DNA of 64,000 nt from Pseudomonas mendocina (GTDB lineage: Bacteria > Pseudomonadota > Gammaproteobacteria > Pseudomonadales > Pseudomonadaceae). The position numbers and the translations under genes are program-made. Each line of letters starts with the position of its first letter. The stretch's first letter is position 1. This document shows positions 1 through 8,571 of this stretch, one piece after another. The stretch covers positions 744,001-808,000 of the forward strand of contig CP148074.1 of assembly GCA_037482215.1 (NCBI GenBank). The letters run 5' to 3'. The notes beneath the pieces were generated by a model. The model saw only the letters and a list, made by a program, of their open reading frames with translations. It was not told the origin of the DNA and made no database searches.

Positions 1-205
1 CTTGATCCAGCAGGCGGATGCTGCCCCGTCCCGGCTTTTGTACGCCGCCTAACAGGCCTAGCAGGGTGGTTTTACCGCTGCCGCTGGGGCCTTTGAGAAA
101 CAGGCTTTCGCCCTTGTGCAGGGTGAACTCTGGGATATCCAACAGCTCGGGTTGGCCAGGCCAGGCAAAGCCGAGTTCGGAGAGGTGAATCAGGGTCTGT
201 GTCAT
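1..205 (-). CDS. ABC transporter ATP-binding protein, LolD/MacB-type (partial, C-terminus beyond window)
   Basis: Only the first 68 codons are in the window. The reading frame starts at the ATG at 205 and runs off the left edge. It encodes the N-terminal strand of an ABC ATPase with a complete Walker A motif (GPSGSGKTT) at about residues 38-46. The short N-terminus before Walker A is typical of the LolD/MacB/YknY class that works with a FtsX-like permease. It lies 48 bp downstream of the His-rich DUF2796 gene on the same strand, so the two are probably one operon with a permease outside the window. The inferred role is metal-linked export or envelope transport; the substrate cannot be told from this fragment. 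Confidence 0.85.
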   Translation of the reverse strand, partial: MTQTLIHLSELGFAWPGQPELLDIPEFTLHKGESLFLKGPSGSGKTTLLGLLGGVQKPGRGSIRLLDQ

Positions 206-253
206 GGCCTCAGCGACCAGGTTGCCCTGGTCGTTCTACTGCAAAAAGAGGAA

Positions 254-838
254 TCAGAAGCTCAGCGTTGGGTTGGATGCTGTCACTTCCTGGCCTTTCT
301 GACCATTAGGACCGATCAGTTGTACATTAATTTTCTCAGTGGCTGGGAAGCGCTTGAACAGTTCTGTCAGATCAAGTTGTTTCAAATTATCCGGTTGTTG
401 GCAGTTCAATTGATAATGGGCCTGGATGTCATTGTGTGCATGGCTGTGCCCTTCATGATCGCTGTGCTCATGCTCATGCTCATGCTCATGCGCGTGAGCC
501 TCTTCAAACAATGGGCTTTCAAGTTCCTGGCTGGCCAGGGTGCACTGGCCTTGTGAGATGCCAAACAGCGCAACGGGCTTACTGAGTTCATTTTTGGCCG
601 AAGCAACTTTAGCCTTATCCGCTTCGCTTTCTGCCTCATGCTCAAAGCCAACAAAATTCATGGCAGGAGTTTTAAGTTGCAGTTCGAGGGTTGAACCATC
701 CAGTGCCACGTTCAATTCGGCAACGCCATGAACGTGGGCGTCCAAGCTGCCATGCTCTTCATGCGAGTGGTCGTGGGCGAGAGCCGTCAGGGTCATTGGG
801 AGTAGCGCAAAGGGGGTGGCGGTCAGTAAGCAGCGCAT
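254..838 (-). CDS. DUF2796 (ZrgA-like) His-rich periplasmic metal-binding protein
   Basis: A 194-residue secreted protein with a signal peptide ending near a LALAHDHSH-like junction, followed by a His/Glu/Asp-rich start of the mature chain and a second His cluster (alternating HEHEHEH, then further His pairs) near residues 120-145. These clusters suggest Zn binding. DUF2796/ZrgA proteins are known from zinc-responsive loci. I chose the ATG at 838 because it has a GGAGA Shine-Dalgarno 6 nt upstream and directly begins the signal peptide; a TTG seven codons upstream is possible but less likely. A Zur-box-like palindrome lies 28 bp upstream. The ABC ATPase follows on the same strand, so the protein may deliver zinc to, or sense it for, that transporter. 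Confidence 0.85.
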   Translation of the reverse strand: MRCLLTATPFALLPMTLTALAHDHSHEEHGSLDAHVHGVAELNVALDGSTLELQLKTPAMNFVGFEHEAESEADKAKVASAKNELSKPVALFGISQGQCTLASQELESPLFEEAHAHEHEHEHEHSDHEGHSHAHNDIQAHYQLNCQQPDNLKQLDLTELFKRFPATEKINVQLIGPNGQKGQEVTASNPTLSF

Positions 839-865
839 GGATGTCTCCGAGGGATTCAAGTAATC

Positions 866-878
866 GTTACGTTATAAC
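866..878 (-). promoter_or_regulatory. candidate Zur box
   Basis: The 13-mer GTTACGTTATAAC matches the core of gammaproteobacterial Zur sites (GTTATANTATAAC) at 10 of 12 defined positions and has GTTA/TAAC dyad symmetry. It sits 28 bp before the ATG of the His-rich DUF2796 gene, where a repressor would block transcription. Zinc control is an inference from the site and from the metal-binding product. Confidence 0.5.
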
Positions 879-1001
879 AGGATTTATTTGTTGTCGGCTA
901 GGCTTCGGATGAAAAGTGCCAGGCCGCGTTCCAAGAGAGTCTGCACTTGGCGGAATGCGAGCCGCATGGGAGCATGGCTTTCGGTTTGTGAGGGCGTGAT
1001 G

Positions 1002-1346
1002 ATGGTGCGGATAAGAGGGACTATCGGTCAGTGGCCGGTGGATTTAACGGTTGAACTGGATGATCAGGACTGGGTGCAGCTGGCTGGGCATTTAGCGCTG
1101 GACACGCCGCCGCAGTCAGCTGCCATCAAGACGACTGCCGCGACAGTGGATGATCCATTGTGGCAAACCACTCAGGAACTGTTACGCAAGGCGGGCAGCA
1201 TGGAAGGGCCACAGTTGCTGAGTCAGTTGGCGGCATTGGCGGGTGGTGAGGTAGCGGGCAAGCGTCTGCTGGTGCGCTTGCGTCACAGCCCATTGGTGCA
1301 GATGGAAACCGGGGTGGATGCCCCCGTATACCGCTGGGTTGGGTGA
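1002..1346 (+). CDS. hypothetical protein, 114 aa
   Basis: A soluble, mildly acidic 114-residue protein that I do not recognise. It begins with a beta-rich stretch (MVRIRGTIGQ...VDLTVELDD) and has a helical middle centred on LLRKAGSMEG and LLSQLAALAGG. There is no signal peptide or membrane segment. Tandem ATG codons occur at 999 and 1002; the GAGGG at 990-994 is better spaced from the second, so I use 1002. The reading frame is open further upstream but that part is arginine-rich and lacks good starts. It is transcribed alone, divergently from the DUF2796 operon and convergently with cnoX. Confidence 0.65.
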   Translation: MVRIRGTIGQWPVDLTVELDDQDWVQLAGHLALDTPPQSAAIKTTAATVDDPLWQTTQELLRKAGSMEGPQLLSQLAALAGGEVAGKRLLVRLRHSPLVQMETGVDAPVYRWVG

Positions 1347-1382
1347 AGGCAGGCGCGCGCTTGGCGCGCCTGCTTGAGTCGC

Positions 1383-2255
1383 TTAGTAAATGGCCTGGTA
1401 CAACTTGCGGCGGTAGGTCGTCACCAGCGGATGGTCGTTGCCCAGTAGCTCGAACACCTGTAACAGCGTCTTGTGTGGCAAACCATCGGCGTAACTGCGG
1501 TTGCGTACGAACAATTTGAGCAGTGCGTCTAGCGCAGGCTCGTACTGCTGGCGGGACAGCTGCTGGATCGCCAACTGATAGCAGGCCTCGTCGTCTTCCG
1601 GGTTTTGCGCCAGTCGAGATTTAAGCTCAGCGCTGTCAGGCAGCTCGCCTGACTGACGCAGGAAAGTCAGTTGCGCACGGGCGCCAGCCAGGGCCTGTTT
1701 ATGTTCGTCACCTTTGACGGCGTTGAGCACAGCATCGGCCTCGCCCAATTCGCCACGCTCTGCCAGGCAGCGGGCATACAGAATCAGCGCCGCAGCGTTT
1801 TCGTTGTTCTCAGTCAGGACGGCTTTAAGCTGGGCTTCCGTCTCGGCGAAGTGACCATCATTGAAGGCCGCTTGGGCCGCTTCCATTGGGTCTTCAGCTA
1901 CCGCTGTCGGTTCTGCGACGTGTGGCTTGAGCAGCTCACGAATAGCCGATTCCGGTTGCGCACCGGCAAAACCGTCCACCGGCTGACCATCCTTGAACAG
2001 CACCACAGTCGGCAGGCTGCGGATACCAAAGCGGGCGACAATTTCCTGCTCGATATCGCAGTTAACCTTTGCCAACAGCAGCTCGCCGCGATACTCCTCA
2101 GTGAGTTTCGCCAGAATCGGCATGAGCGCTTTGCAGGGGGCGCACCAGTCGGCCCAGAAATCGACCAGCACCGGTTTGTGGAAGGAGTTCTCGATCACCA
2201 GTTGTTCGAAGCTGGCGCTGCCGGAAACATCAAAAATATAAGGGCTGTCACTCAT
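1383..2255 (-). CDS. cnoX: CnoX/YbbN thioredoxin-TPR co-chaperone
   Basis: This 290-residue protein has an N-terminal thioredoxin fold (about residues 5-110) with the active site WCAPC (Cys38, Cys41), followed by TPR-like helical repeats to the C-terminus. This architecture defines the CnoX/YbbN family, which protects chlorine- or heat-damaged proteins and hands them to GroEL or DnaK in the cytosol. E. coli CnoX has lost the CxxC redox pair, while the intact CxxC here implies a redox-active version. The ATG at 2255 is the natural start. The gene is monocistronic between a convergent small gene and the following leftward methyltransferase gene. Confidence 0.9.
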   Translation of the reverse strand: MSDSPYIFDVSGSASFEQLVIENSFHKPVLVDFWADWCAPCKALMPILAKLTEEYRGELLLAKVNCDIEQEIVARFGIRSLPTVVLFKDGQPVDGFAGAQPESAIRELLKPHVAEPTAVAEDPMEAAQAAFNDGHFAETEAQLKAVLTENNENAAALILYARCLAERGELGEADAVLNAVKGDEHKQALAGARAQLTFLRQSGELPDSAELKSRLAQNPEDDEACYQLAIQQLSRQQYEPALDALLKLFVRNRSYADGLPHKTLLQVFELLGNDHPLVTTYRRKLYQAIY

Positions 2256-2384
2256 GATCGGTCTCGGCTGGGCGAAATACGGGATGCACTATAAATGTGG
2301 GCGCGAACCTCGAATACAAGAGGTGAGCGCCATTGCTGAATATGGATGGGTTTTTCTGCACGAGAGTCACGTTATGTGCAGGTT

Positions 2385-3041
2385 TTACGTTCGTACCGCA
2401 TGATACAGGCTGACATGGCGAAATTCGGCAGGCTCAGCCAAGTCGGGCCATGTGCTGGCCTCCAGTACATCCAGGCGCTGGTACAGCGGATGCTGGAAGT
2501 TGCGCACGCGGGAGTCGGCAACCAGTGCTTCGCGACCCCGGCTCAGGAACTCGTCCAGCAGTGGCAGGTTGGCTCGGTCGTAAAGCACATCAGCGACGAT
2601 GATCAGGTCGTAGCGATCCGCTTCTTGAAAAAAGTCCGCGGAGTAGCTCAGCTCAACGTCATTGAGTTCGGCGTTGGCTCGGCTGGCGGCAATGGCCAGT
2701 GGGTCCAGATCGCACGCGACCACTTCGGCCGCGCCCGCTTTAGCGGCCGCAATAGCCGCCACACCGGAGCCTGCGCCAAAGTCGAGGACGCGCTTGCCGC
2801 GCACCCATTCAGGGCGTTCGGCCAGCCAGCGAGCCAGTACCAGTCCGCTGGCCCAGCAAAAGCACCAGTAGGGCGGTTCTTCCAGAATCAGTCGGGTTTC
2901 TTCTGGGCTAAATGCGCGGTCCATATTTTCCGCATCAATCAGCCACAGACGAATGTCCGTGCCGGGTAACGGGGTCGCAGTCAGTTTTGCATCGCCCAGC
3001 AGACTATTCAGGGCGTGTTGCAGAGCGGCGGGTGCACTCAC
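2385..3041 (-). CDS. class I SAM-dependent methyltransferase, ETFB-lysine-methyltransferase-like
   Basis: A 218-residue protein with the SAM-binding motif VLDFGAGSG near residue 85 and a following acidic VACDLDP loop, typical of class I methyltransferases. The overall pattern (WCFCWASG before motif I, then a VLYD post-motif) resembles the METTL20/ETF-beta lysine methyltransferase and PrmA-related group that modifies proteins. Substrate assignment is an inference. It starts with GTG at 3041, which overlaps the TGA of the upstream lipoprotein gene by 4 nt, so the two are translationally coupled. Confidence 0.8.
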   Translation of the reverse strand: MSAPAALQHALNSLLGDAKLTATPLPGTDIRLWLIDAENMDRAFSPEETRLILEEPPYWCFCWASGLVLARWLAERPEWVRGKRVLDFGAGSGVAAIAAAKAGAAEVVACDLDPLAIAASRANAELNDVELSYSADFFQEADRYDLIIVADVLYDRANLPLLDEFLSRGREALVADSRVRNFQHPLYQRLDVLEASTWPDLAEPAEFRHVSLYHAVRT

Positions 3042-3493
3042 GGAGCAGGCACCAGTGTCAGTGCGCCTAACACCTGGGACTCAGGCTGTGCGATGGTTTT
3101 CGGCGGCAATCGTAGAATTAGTCGTCCGGACTGGTTGACCCGCGCCCGCAGCTCAACCCTTTGGAACTGGCCAAAAGCTTCGGGGTTGAAACGCAGGTTG
3201 AACGGCAATGGATTACCGGTGCCGCGCAGGCGGATATCGCCCAGCAGCGTGCGGGGGCGGCCACGCTGATCAACGGCGAGCAGCGCCATCTCTACCTCGG
3301 CAGCTGCTGGGACATTAAGCAGGCTGCCCGACAATTCGCGCAGGTGCGCAGGCAGGGCTGTGGGTTGCTCTTCCTTAATAATCTTGGCCGGAGCAACCGG
3401 CTCGGCAGGTTTGGGCACATCACTTGAGCAGGCGCTGAGCAGGCACAACAGTGCACTGCTGAGCAGAAATTTGGCGGGTGTCGCGAGTTTCAT
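3038..3493 (-). CDS. YbaY-family outer-membrane lipoprotein
   Basis: A 151-residue lipoprotein with signal peptide and lipobox LSAC (modified Cys22). Serines at +2/+3 predict sorting to the outer membrane. The mature part contains one beta-sandwich domain with the pattern [20 protein letters not shown] and [15 protein letters not shown] strands, characteristic of YbaY/YscW-type lipoproteins (short beta-barrel-like secretin-pilotin fold). Function is generally unknown; members are small envelope proteins. The gene ends in a GTGA overlap with the methyltransferase gene. It is divergent from nrdR, with about 110 bp between the starts that must hold both promoters. Confidence 0.8.
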   Translation of the reverse strand: MKLATPAKFLLSSALLCLLSACSSDVPKPAEPVAPAKIIKEEQPTALPAHLRELSGSLLNVPAAAEVEMALLAVDQRGRPRTLLGDIRLRGTGNPLPFNLRFNPEAFGQFQRVELRARVNQSGRLILRLPPKTIAQPESQVLGALTLVPAP

Positions 3494-3605
3494 GGTGTCG
3501 TCCGCTGAACATTTTTTCGGTGGCTTATATACCGCAAAGACCGAGGCTTGTCTTGCCAGAGGGTTGCGCTACCATGGGGGCTTCCGTTCTTTCTGGTCTT
3601 ATTTT

Positions 3606-4076
3606 ATGTATTGTCCCTTCTGCGCGGCCAACGACACCAAAGTGATCGACTCGCGGCTTGTTGCCGAGGGTGATCAGGTACGTCGTCGGCGTGAATGTGT
3701 CGCCTGTGGTGAGCGTTTCACCACCTTTGAAACTGCCGAATTGGTAATGCCCCGACTGATCAAACAGGACGGCAGCCGTCAGCCCTTTGATGAAGACAAG
3801 CTGCGTGCTGGCATGCAGCGGGCACTGGAAAAGCGTCCGGTCAGTGTTGAACGTCTGGAGGCGGCCATTGCCCACATCAAGAGCCAGCTGCGTGCCACCG
3901 GCGAGCGTGAAGTCAAATCGCTGGTGCTGGGTGAGTTGGTGATGACCGAGCTGCAAAAGCTCGATGAAGTGGCGTATATCCGTTTCGCCTCAGTCTATAA
4001 ACGTTTTCAGGACCTCAATGAGTTCCGTGAGGAAATCGAACGTCTGTCCCGCGAGCCCGCAAAAGGTCAACGATGA
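3606..4076 (+). CDS. nrdR: transcriptional repressor NrdR
   Basis: A 156-residue protein with the N-terminal zinc ribbon MYCPFC...CxxC (Cys3, Cys6, Cys31, Cys34) followed by an ATP-cone domain (about residues 49-139). NrdR senses dATP/ATP and represses ribonucleotide reductase operons through NrdR boxes. I use the ATG at 3606 because family members start exactly at MYCPFC; no strong Shine-Dalgarno precedes it. The frame is open far upstream, but that part overlaps the divergent promoter region. Its TGA overlaps the ribD ATG (ATGA), matching the conserved nrdR-ribD order of proteobacteria. Confidence 0.95.
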   Translation: MYCPFCAANDTKVIDSRLVAEGDQVRRRRECVACGERFTTFETAELVMPRLIKQDGSRQPFDEDKLRAGMQRALEKRPVSVERLEAAIAHIKSQLRATGEREVKSLVLGELVMTELQKLDEVAYIRFASVYKRFQDLNEFREEIERLSREPAKGQR

Positions 4077-5188
4077 ATTCAGATCACGCCTACATGGCGC
4101 GTGCGCTTGAGCTGGCCCGTAAAGGGCTTTATTCCACTCATCCCAATCCCCGCGTTGGCTGTGTCATCGTTAAAGATGACCGCATCATCGGCGAGGGCTG
4201 GCATGCCAAGGCTGGGGAGCCCCATGCGGAGGTGCATGCTTTGCGTAAGGCGGGTGATAAGGCCCGTGGCGCCACGGCTTACGTCACGCTTGAGCCGTGT
4301 AGCCATCACGGGCGCACGCCTCCCTGTGCCGACGCGTTGGTGAATGCTGGCGTGGCCCGTGTTGTGGCGGCCATGCAGGACCCCAACCCACAGGTGGGCG
4401 GCAGTGGGCTGTTGCGCCTGATGAATGCCGGTATTGCGGTGCAGAGCGGTGTTTTGGAAGCCGAAGCCCGTGCATTGAACGCTGGCTTTATCAAACGCAT
4501 GGAGAGTGGGCTGCCGTTTGTGCGGGTGAAGTTGGCAATGAGCCTGGATGGTCGCACCGCCATGGCCAACGGTGAAAGCAAATGGATTACAGGGCCGGCT
4601 GCACGTTCGGCGGTACAACGCTTGCGCGCTCGTTCCAGCGTGGTGCTCACTGGCGCCGATACGGTGCTGGCCGACGATGCCCGGCTGACGGTGCGTAACG
4701 AAGAGTTGGGCTTGGGCGCAGAGCTGAGTGCGCTGGCGCTGAATCGACCACCGTTACGAGTATTGGTCGATGGACGCCTGCGGGTGCCGCTGGATGTACC
4801 GTTCTTCCAGGCAGGCCCTGTAGTGGTTGCGACATGCGCAGCAGCCAAGGCCCGCGATCGCTATCTTGAGGATGGCCATGAGCTACTGGCCGTTCCAGGC
4901 AGCAATGGGCATGTTGATCTGCGTAAATTGCTCAGTGAGCTAGCGCTTAAGGGCGCTAATGAGGTGTTGGTCGAGGCTGGCCCTCGATTGGCTGGTGCAT
5001 TTGCCCGCCTTGGTTTGGTGGATGAATACCAGATATTTATGGCGCCTAAACTGCTGGGCTCAGCTGCACGCCCACTGATGGATTTGCCACTGGCGCGTAT
5101 GGCAGAAGCCCAGTCGCTGAAGATTGTGGATATGCGCGCAGTAGGGGATGACTGGCGAATCATTGCTGTGCCGCAACGCGACGAGTGA
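4073..5188 (+). CDS. ribD: bifunctional riboflavin biosynthesis deaminase/reductase RibD
   Basis: A 371-residue two-domain enzyme. The N-terminal cytidine-deaminase-like domain carries the zinc ligands His51, Cys76 and Cys85 and catalytic Glu53 (HAEVH and PCxxHGRTPPC motifs). It deaminates the pyrimidine product of GTP cyclohydrolase II. The C-terminal RibD_C domain, a DHFR-like NADPH-dependent reductase, begins near residue 148 ([12 protein letters not shown]). It is translationally coupled to nrdR. A hairpin (5201-5239) lies just downstream and precedes the FMN riboswitch, so ribD itself is probably not under that riboswitch. Confidence 0.97.
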   Translation: MNSDHAYMARALELARKGLYSTHPNPRVGCVIVKDDRIIGEGWHAKAGEPHAEVHALRKAGDKARGATAYVTLEPCSHHGRTPPCADALVNAGVARVVAAMQDPNPQVGGSGLLRLMNAGIAVQSGVLEAEARALNAGFIKRMESGLPFVRVKLAMSLDGRTAMANGESKWITGPAARSAVQRLRARSSVVLTGADTVLADDARLTVRNEELGLGAELSALALNRPPLRVLVDGRLRVPLDVPFFQAGPVVVATCAAAKARDRYLEDGHELLAVPGSNGHVDLRKLLSELALKGANEVLVEAGPRLAGAFARLGLVDEYQIFMAPKLLGSAARPLMDLPLARMAEAQSLKIVDMRAVGDDWRIIAVPQRDE

Positions 5189-5200
5189 TGAAAGGTTGCG

Positions 5201-5239
5201 CAAACTGCCCGCCGGACAGTGCAGTCACAGGGCAGTTTG
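5201..5239 (+). terminator. hairpin after ribD, possible terminator
   Basis: A perfect 10-bp inverted repeat (CAAACTGCCC / GGGCAGTTTG) with a 19-nt loop begins 12 nt after the ribD stop. It lacks a T-run, so it may be a weak terminator or an mRNA 3' stabiliser separating nrdR-ribD from the riboswitch-controlled genes. Confidence 0.45.
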
Positions 5240-5277
5240 TGATAAAAAGCGCTTCGGCCATTCTGTGATGGCCGTAA

Positions 5278-5420
5278 CGTTCTCAGGGCGGGGTGTAATT
5301 CCCCACCGGCGGTAATGACGCGCAAAGCGTCTAGCCCGCGAGCGCTTGCTCAATGAGCAAGGTCAGCAGACCCGGTGTGATTCCGGGGCCGACGGTTAAA
5401 GTCCGGATAAAGAGAGAGCG
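5278..5420 (+). ncRNA. FMN riboswitch (RFN element)
   Basis: The conserved RFN segments are all present in order: CTCAGGGCGGGGTG, ATTCCCCACCGGCGGTAA, AGCCCGCGAGCGC, GGTCAGCAGACCCGGT, TTCCGGGGCCGACGGTTA and AGTCCGGATAAAGAGAGAG. The terminal P1 stem is formed by CGTTCTC (5278-5284) and GAGAGCG (5414-5420). It binds FMN and lies 170 nt upstream of the riboflavin synthase gene, whose expression it should reduce when FMN is high. The downstream platform is described separately. Confidence 0.96.
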
Positions 5421-5478
5421 GGATTGCCTGTATCTGGCGCGCTAGACGTGCCCCGAAATCCCTATCGATCTGACTTGC

Positions 5479-5498
5479 CCTGTTTTTTGCGAAACAGG
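5479..5498 (+). promoter_or_regulatory. candidate expression-platform hairpin of the FMN riboswitch
   Basis: Inverted repeat CCTGTTT / AAACAGG with a 6-nt loop, 58 nt after the aptamer. Its right arm overlaps the AGGAG sequence (5496-5500) that would serve the leader ORF at 5510. There is no T-run directly after it, so translational control or RNA folding changes are more likely than intrinsic termination here. Confidence 0.35.
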
Positions 5499-5509
5499 AG
5501 TTGCTTCAG

Positions 5510-5605
5510 ATGTATGTTTGTTTTCTTCCGCATTGCTTTACTGGCCTGATGTGCCAGCGCTCAAAGCTGCGCGATTCTCAGGGGGTAGCATGTTCACCGG
5601 AATAA
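5510..5605 (+). CDS. putative 31-aa leader ORF overlapping the riboflavin synthase start
   Basis: An ATG at 5510 follows an AGGAG Shine-Dalgarno (5496-5500, 9-nt spacing). It opens a 31-codon frame that stops with TAA at 5603-5605, 16 nt inside the riboflavin synthase coding sequence. The peptide (MYVCFLPHCFTGLM...) resembles no family I know. The riboflavin synthase gene has only a G-rich, atypical ribosome-binding site, so coupling through this leader is conceivable. Chance cannot be excluded because the frame is short. Confidence 0.3.
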   Translation: MYVCFLPHCFTGLMCQRSKLRDSQGVACSPE

Positions 5606-6252
5606 TCGAAGCCATCGGCACCATTCGTGCGTTGACGCCTAAAGGAGGTGATGTGCGGGTGTATGTGCAAACCGGCAAGCTTGACCTGGGTGATGTCAAA
5701 CTGGGCGACAGTATTGCCGTGAACGGCGTTTGCCTGACGGCCGTAGAGCTGCCGGGTGACGGCTTCTGGGCTGATGTCAGCCGTGAAACCCTGGCGCGTA
5801 CAGCATTTATTGATCTGAAAGCCGGCAGCAAGGTCAATCTGGAAAAAGCCCTGACCCCAAGCAGTCGTCTGGGTGGGCATCTGGTTAGCGGCCACGTTGA
5901 CGGTGTCGGTGAGGTCATCGCCCGTGCTGATAACGCCCGTGCTGTGCAGTTCACCATCCGTGCCCCGCGCGAGTTGGCCAAATACATTGCGCACAAAGGT
6001 TCGATCACGGTTGATGGCACCAGCCTGACCGTCAATGCAGTCAATGGCGCCGAGTTTGAACTGACGATCGTGCCGCACACCCTTGGCGAGACCATCATGG
6101 CTGACTACCAAGCCGGACGTCAGGTCAACCTTGAGGTGGATCTGCTGGCGCGCTATCTGGAGCGTCTGTTGCTGGGCGAAAAGGCCGCTGATGGCAAGGC
6201 CTCCGGTCTGACTGAAAGTTTCCTGGCCGAACACGGCTACCTGAAGAATTAA
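5590..6252 (+). CDS. ribC: riboflavin synthase (alpha subunit)
   Basis: The 220-residue product has the family start [10 protein letters not shown] and two tandem lumazine-binding domains (about 1-97 and 98-200). The second shows the [11 protein letters not shown] motif near its start. The enzyme dismutates two 6,7-dimethyl-8-ribityllumazine molecules to riboflavin (also called RibE). I place the start at ATG 5590, preceded by AGGGGG, because homologues begin there. It is the first gene of a riboflavin synthase-ribBA-ribH-nusB run downstream of the FMN riboswitch, with only 12 bp to ribBA. Confidence 0.96.
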   Translation: MFTGIIEAIGTIRALTPKGGDVRVYVQTGKLDLGDVKLGDSIAVNGVCLTAVELPGDGFWADVSRETLARTAFIDLKAGSKVNLEKALTPSSRLGGHLVSGHVDGVGEVIARADNARAVQFTIRAPRELAKYIAHKGSITVDGTSLTVNAVNGAEFELTIVPHTLGETIMADYQAGRQVNLEVDLLARYLERLLLGEKAADGKASGLTESFLAEHGYLKN

Positions 6253-6264
6253 GGATTTGCCAGC

Positions 6265-7359
6265 ATGGCTCTGAACAGCATTGAAGAATTAGTTGAAGAC
6301 ATCCGCGCCGGGAAAATGGTCATCCTGATGGATGACGAAGACCGCGAGAACGAAGGTGACCTGATCATCGCCTCCGAGTGCGTCACCGCCGAGCACATTA
6401 ACTTCATGGCGCGTTTCGCCCGTGGCCTGATCTGCATGCCGATGACCCGCGAGCGTTGCGAAACCTTGAAGCTGCCCCTGATGGCGCCGCGTAACGGTTC
6501 TGGCTTCGGCACCAAGTTCACCGTCTCCATCGAAGCGGCTGAAGGTGTAACCACCGGTATTTCCGCTGCTGACCGTGCCCGCACGGTGCAGGCTGCTGTC
6601 GCCAAAGATGCAGTCGCCGACGATATTGTCAGCCCCGGTCACATCTTCCCGCTGATGGCGCAGCCGGGCGGTGTACTGGCCCGTGCCGGTCATACTGAGG
6701 CCGCGTGTGATCTGGCGCGTTTGGGTGGTTTTGAGGCCAGCGGCGTGATCTGCGAGATCATGAATGACGACGGCACCATGGCGCGTCGCCCTGAGCTGGA
6801 AGTGTTTGCTGCCGAGCACGGTATCAAGATCGGTACCATCGCCGACCTGATCCACTACCGCCTGATCCACGAGCGCACTGTTGAACGCGCCGGTGAGCAA
6901 GTGCTCGATACCGAGCTGGGCCAGTTCAATCTGGTGACTTACCGCGATGCGGTGGAAGACACCGTGCACATGGCATTGACCCTGGGCGAGATCAACCCTG
7001 AGCAGCCGACGCTGGTGCGTGTGCACAACATGGACCCGCTGCGCGACCTGTTTATGGTCAACCTGGATGGACGCTGGAGCATGCGTGCGGCCATGGCTGA
7101 AGTGGCTAAGGCGGGCAACGGTGTTGTCTTGCTGCTGGGCAACGCGCTGACTGGTAATGAACTGATGCAGGGCCTGCAACGTCAATTGGCAGGTGAAACC
7201 AAGGCGGCCGCGCCGACGACCTACAGCACAGTAGGTGCAGGCTCGCAGATACTGCGTGACCTTGGTGTACGCAAAATGCGCCTGATGAGTTCGCCAATGA
7301 AGTTCAATGCATTGTCCGGTTTCGATCTGGAAGTTGTAGAATACCTACCCTCTAACTGA
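6265..7359 (+). CDS. ribBA: 3,4-dihydroxy-2-butanone-4-phosphate synthase with degenerate GTP cyclohydrolase II domain
   Basis: A 364-residue protein. Residues 1-200 form a complete DHBP synthase: the acidic [10 protein letters not shown] loop at 23-32 and the HTEAACDL motif are intact. It converts ribulose 5-phosphate to the four-carbon precursor of lumazine. The C-terminal half (about 208-364) has the GTP cyclohydrolase II fold but contains no cysteine; the three zinc cysteines present in RibA at 11621 are replaced (HNMDPLRD...DGRWSM in place of HSEC...CDC). GTP cyclohydrolase II activity is therefore very unlikely. The domain may be structural or regulatory. The gene sits in the riboswitch operon between riboflavin synthase and ribH. 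Confidence 0.95.
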   Translation: MALNSIEELVEDIRAGKMVILMDDEDRENEGDLIIASECVTAEHINFMARFARGLICMPMTRERCETLKLPLMAPRNGSGFGTKFTVSIEAAEGVTTGISAADRARTVQAAVAKDAVADDIVSPGHIFPLMAQPGGVLARAGHTEAACDLARLGGFEASGVICEIMNDDGTMARRPELEVFAAEHGIKIGTIADLIHYRLIHERTVERAGEQVLDTELGQFNLVTYRDAVEDTVHMALTLGEINPEQPTLVRVHNMDPLRDLFMVNLDGRWSMRAAMAEVAKAGNGVVLLLGNALTGNELMQGLQRQLAGETKAAAPTTYSTVGAGSQILRDLGVRKMRLMSSPMKFNALSGFDLEVVEYLPSN

Positions 7360-7412
7360 TTTCCGCCGGCCGCCCCTGGCGGTCTGGCTCTTTAACATAG
7401 ACGAGATGCGTT

Positions 7413-7889
7413 ATGACCCTGAAGACCATTGAAGGTACTTTTATCGCCCCGAAGGGCCGCTTTGCCCTGGTCGTGGGCCGCTTCAACAGCTTTGTTGTTG
7501 AAAGCCTGGTAAGTGGCGCCATTGACGCGCTGGTTCGTCACGGCGTGAGCGAAAGCGACATCACCATCATCCGTGCTCCGGGTGCATTCGAGATCCCGCT
7601 GGTGGCGCAGAAAGTCGCTCAGCGTGGCGAATACAACGCGATCATCGCTCTGGGCGCTGTGATTCGTGGCGGTACTCCGCACTTCGAATACGTTGCGGGT
7701 GAGTGCACTAAAGGTCTGGCTCAGGTCTCCATGGAGTTCGGTGTGCCGGTTGCGTTCGGCGTACTGACTGTTGATTCCATTGAGCAAGCCATCGAACGTT
7801 CCGGCACCAAAGCAGGTAACAAAGGTGCTGAAGCTGCGCTGTCTGCCCTGGAAATGGTCAGCCTGCTGGCGCAGTTGGAGGCCAAGTGA
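7413..7889 (+). CDS. ribH: 6,7-dimethyl-8-ribityllumazine synthase
   Basis: A 158-residue lumazine synthase subunit. Visible family motifs are [11 protein letters not shown] near residue 25, [15 protein letters not shown] ([12 protein letters not shown]), [15 protein letters not shown] with the catalytic His, and a final helix containing NKGAEAA. It condenses the DHBP product with the ribitylamino-pyrimidine from RibD, then passes lumazine to riboflavin synthase. It lies 53 bp after ribBA, and its TGA overlaps the GTG of nusB, the usual ribH-nusB coupling. Confidence 0.97.
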   Translation: MTLKTIEGTFIAPKGRFALVVGRFNSFVVESLVSGAIDALVRHGVSESDITIIRAPGAFEIPLVAQKVAQRGEYNAIIALGAVIRGGTPHFEYVAGECTKGLAQVSMEFGVPVAFGVLTVDSIEQAIERSGTKAGNKGAEAALSALEMVSLLAQLEAK

Positions 7890-8380
7890 GTAACGATACA
7901 AACGGCCAGAAGCCTCAGAAGGCTAAAGGCCCGAAAGCGCCCGGCGGCAAAACCCAGGCGCGCCGTCAGGCTCGCTCCCTAGCCATGCAGGCGTTGTACT
8001 CCTGGCATATGGCGGGTCAGTCGCTGAACGAAATCGAAGCGCAATTCCGCGTCGATAACGATTTCAGCGCTGTAGACGGTGCTTACTTTCACGAAATTCT
8101 GCACGGTGTTCCGCGCCAGAAGAGTGAAATCGACGGTGCCTTTGAGTCGCTGCTGGACCGCCCGCTGGATGAAATCGACCCGGTTGAACTGTCGATCCTG
8201 CGCCTGTCCACGTACGAGCTGAAGAACCGCGTTGATATTCCCTATCGCGTGGTGATCAACGAAGGCATTGAGCTGGCCAAAGTCTTTGGCGCCACTGACG
8301 GGCACAAGTTCGTCAACGGCGTTCTCGACAAGCTGGCGCCAAGCCTGCGGGCAGCCGAAGTCAGCGCTTACAAGCGCTGA
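7886..8380 (+). CDS. nusB: transcription antitermination factor NusB
   Basis: A 164-residue protein with a lysine/arginine-rich N-terminal tail of about 25 residues followed by the all-helical NusB domain ([18 protein letters not shown], then ILRLSTYEL and [14 protein letters not shown]). With NusE it binds boxA RNA in rRNA operon antitermination. It starts with GTG at 7886, overlapping the ribH stop by 4 nt. The family usually ends at KLAP, as here, with a short extra tail. Confidence 0.97.
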   Translation: MSNDTNGQKPQKAKGPKAPGGKTQARRQARSLAMQALYSWHMAGQSLNEIEAQFRVDNDFSAVDGAYFHEILHGVPRQKSEIDGAFESLLDRPLDEIDPVELSILRLSTYELKNRVDIPYRVVINEGIELAKVFGATDGHKFVNGVLDKLAPSLRAAEVSAYKR

Positions 8381-8453
8381 CAGCGGTAACTCCGCACGGG
8401 TGTCAGGGAACAGGGTAAACCCGGACTTCAGGGTCCATGCGCGTTTCGTGCAG

Positions 8454-8475
8454 GCTGCCGTGGCAGCTGTTTTAT
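8454..8475 (+). terminator. weak hairpin with T-rich tail between nusB and thiL
   Basis: GCTGC-CGTG-GCAGC (8454-8467) is followed by TGTTTTATT. The 5-bp stem is short, so partial termination or attenuation between nusB and thiL is the most that can be claimed. Confidence 0.3.
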
Positions 8476-8571
8476 TCACTGGCGCCCGCTCTGCGGAGTT
8501 GTTGCATGCCGCTGGCTGTTCTGGCCAGCGCGGCAACCCTTGAGCTGTAGCCTTAACTGGTATGAACGGCC

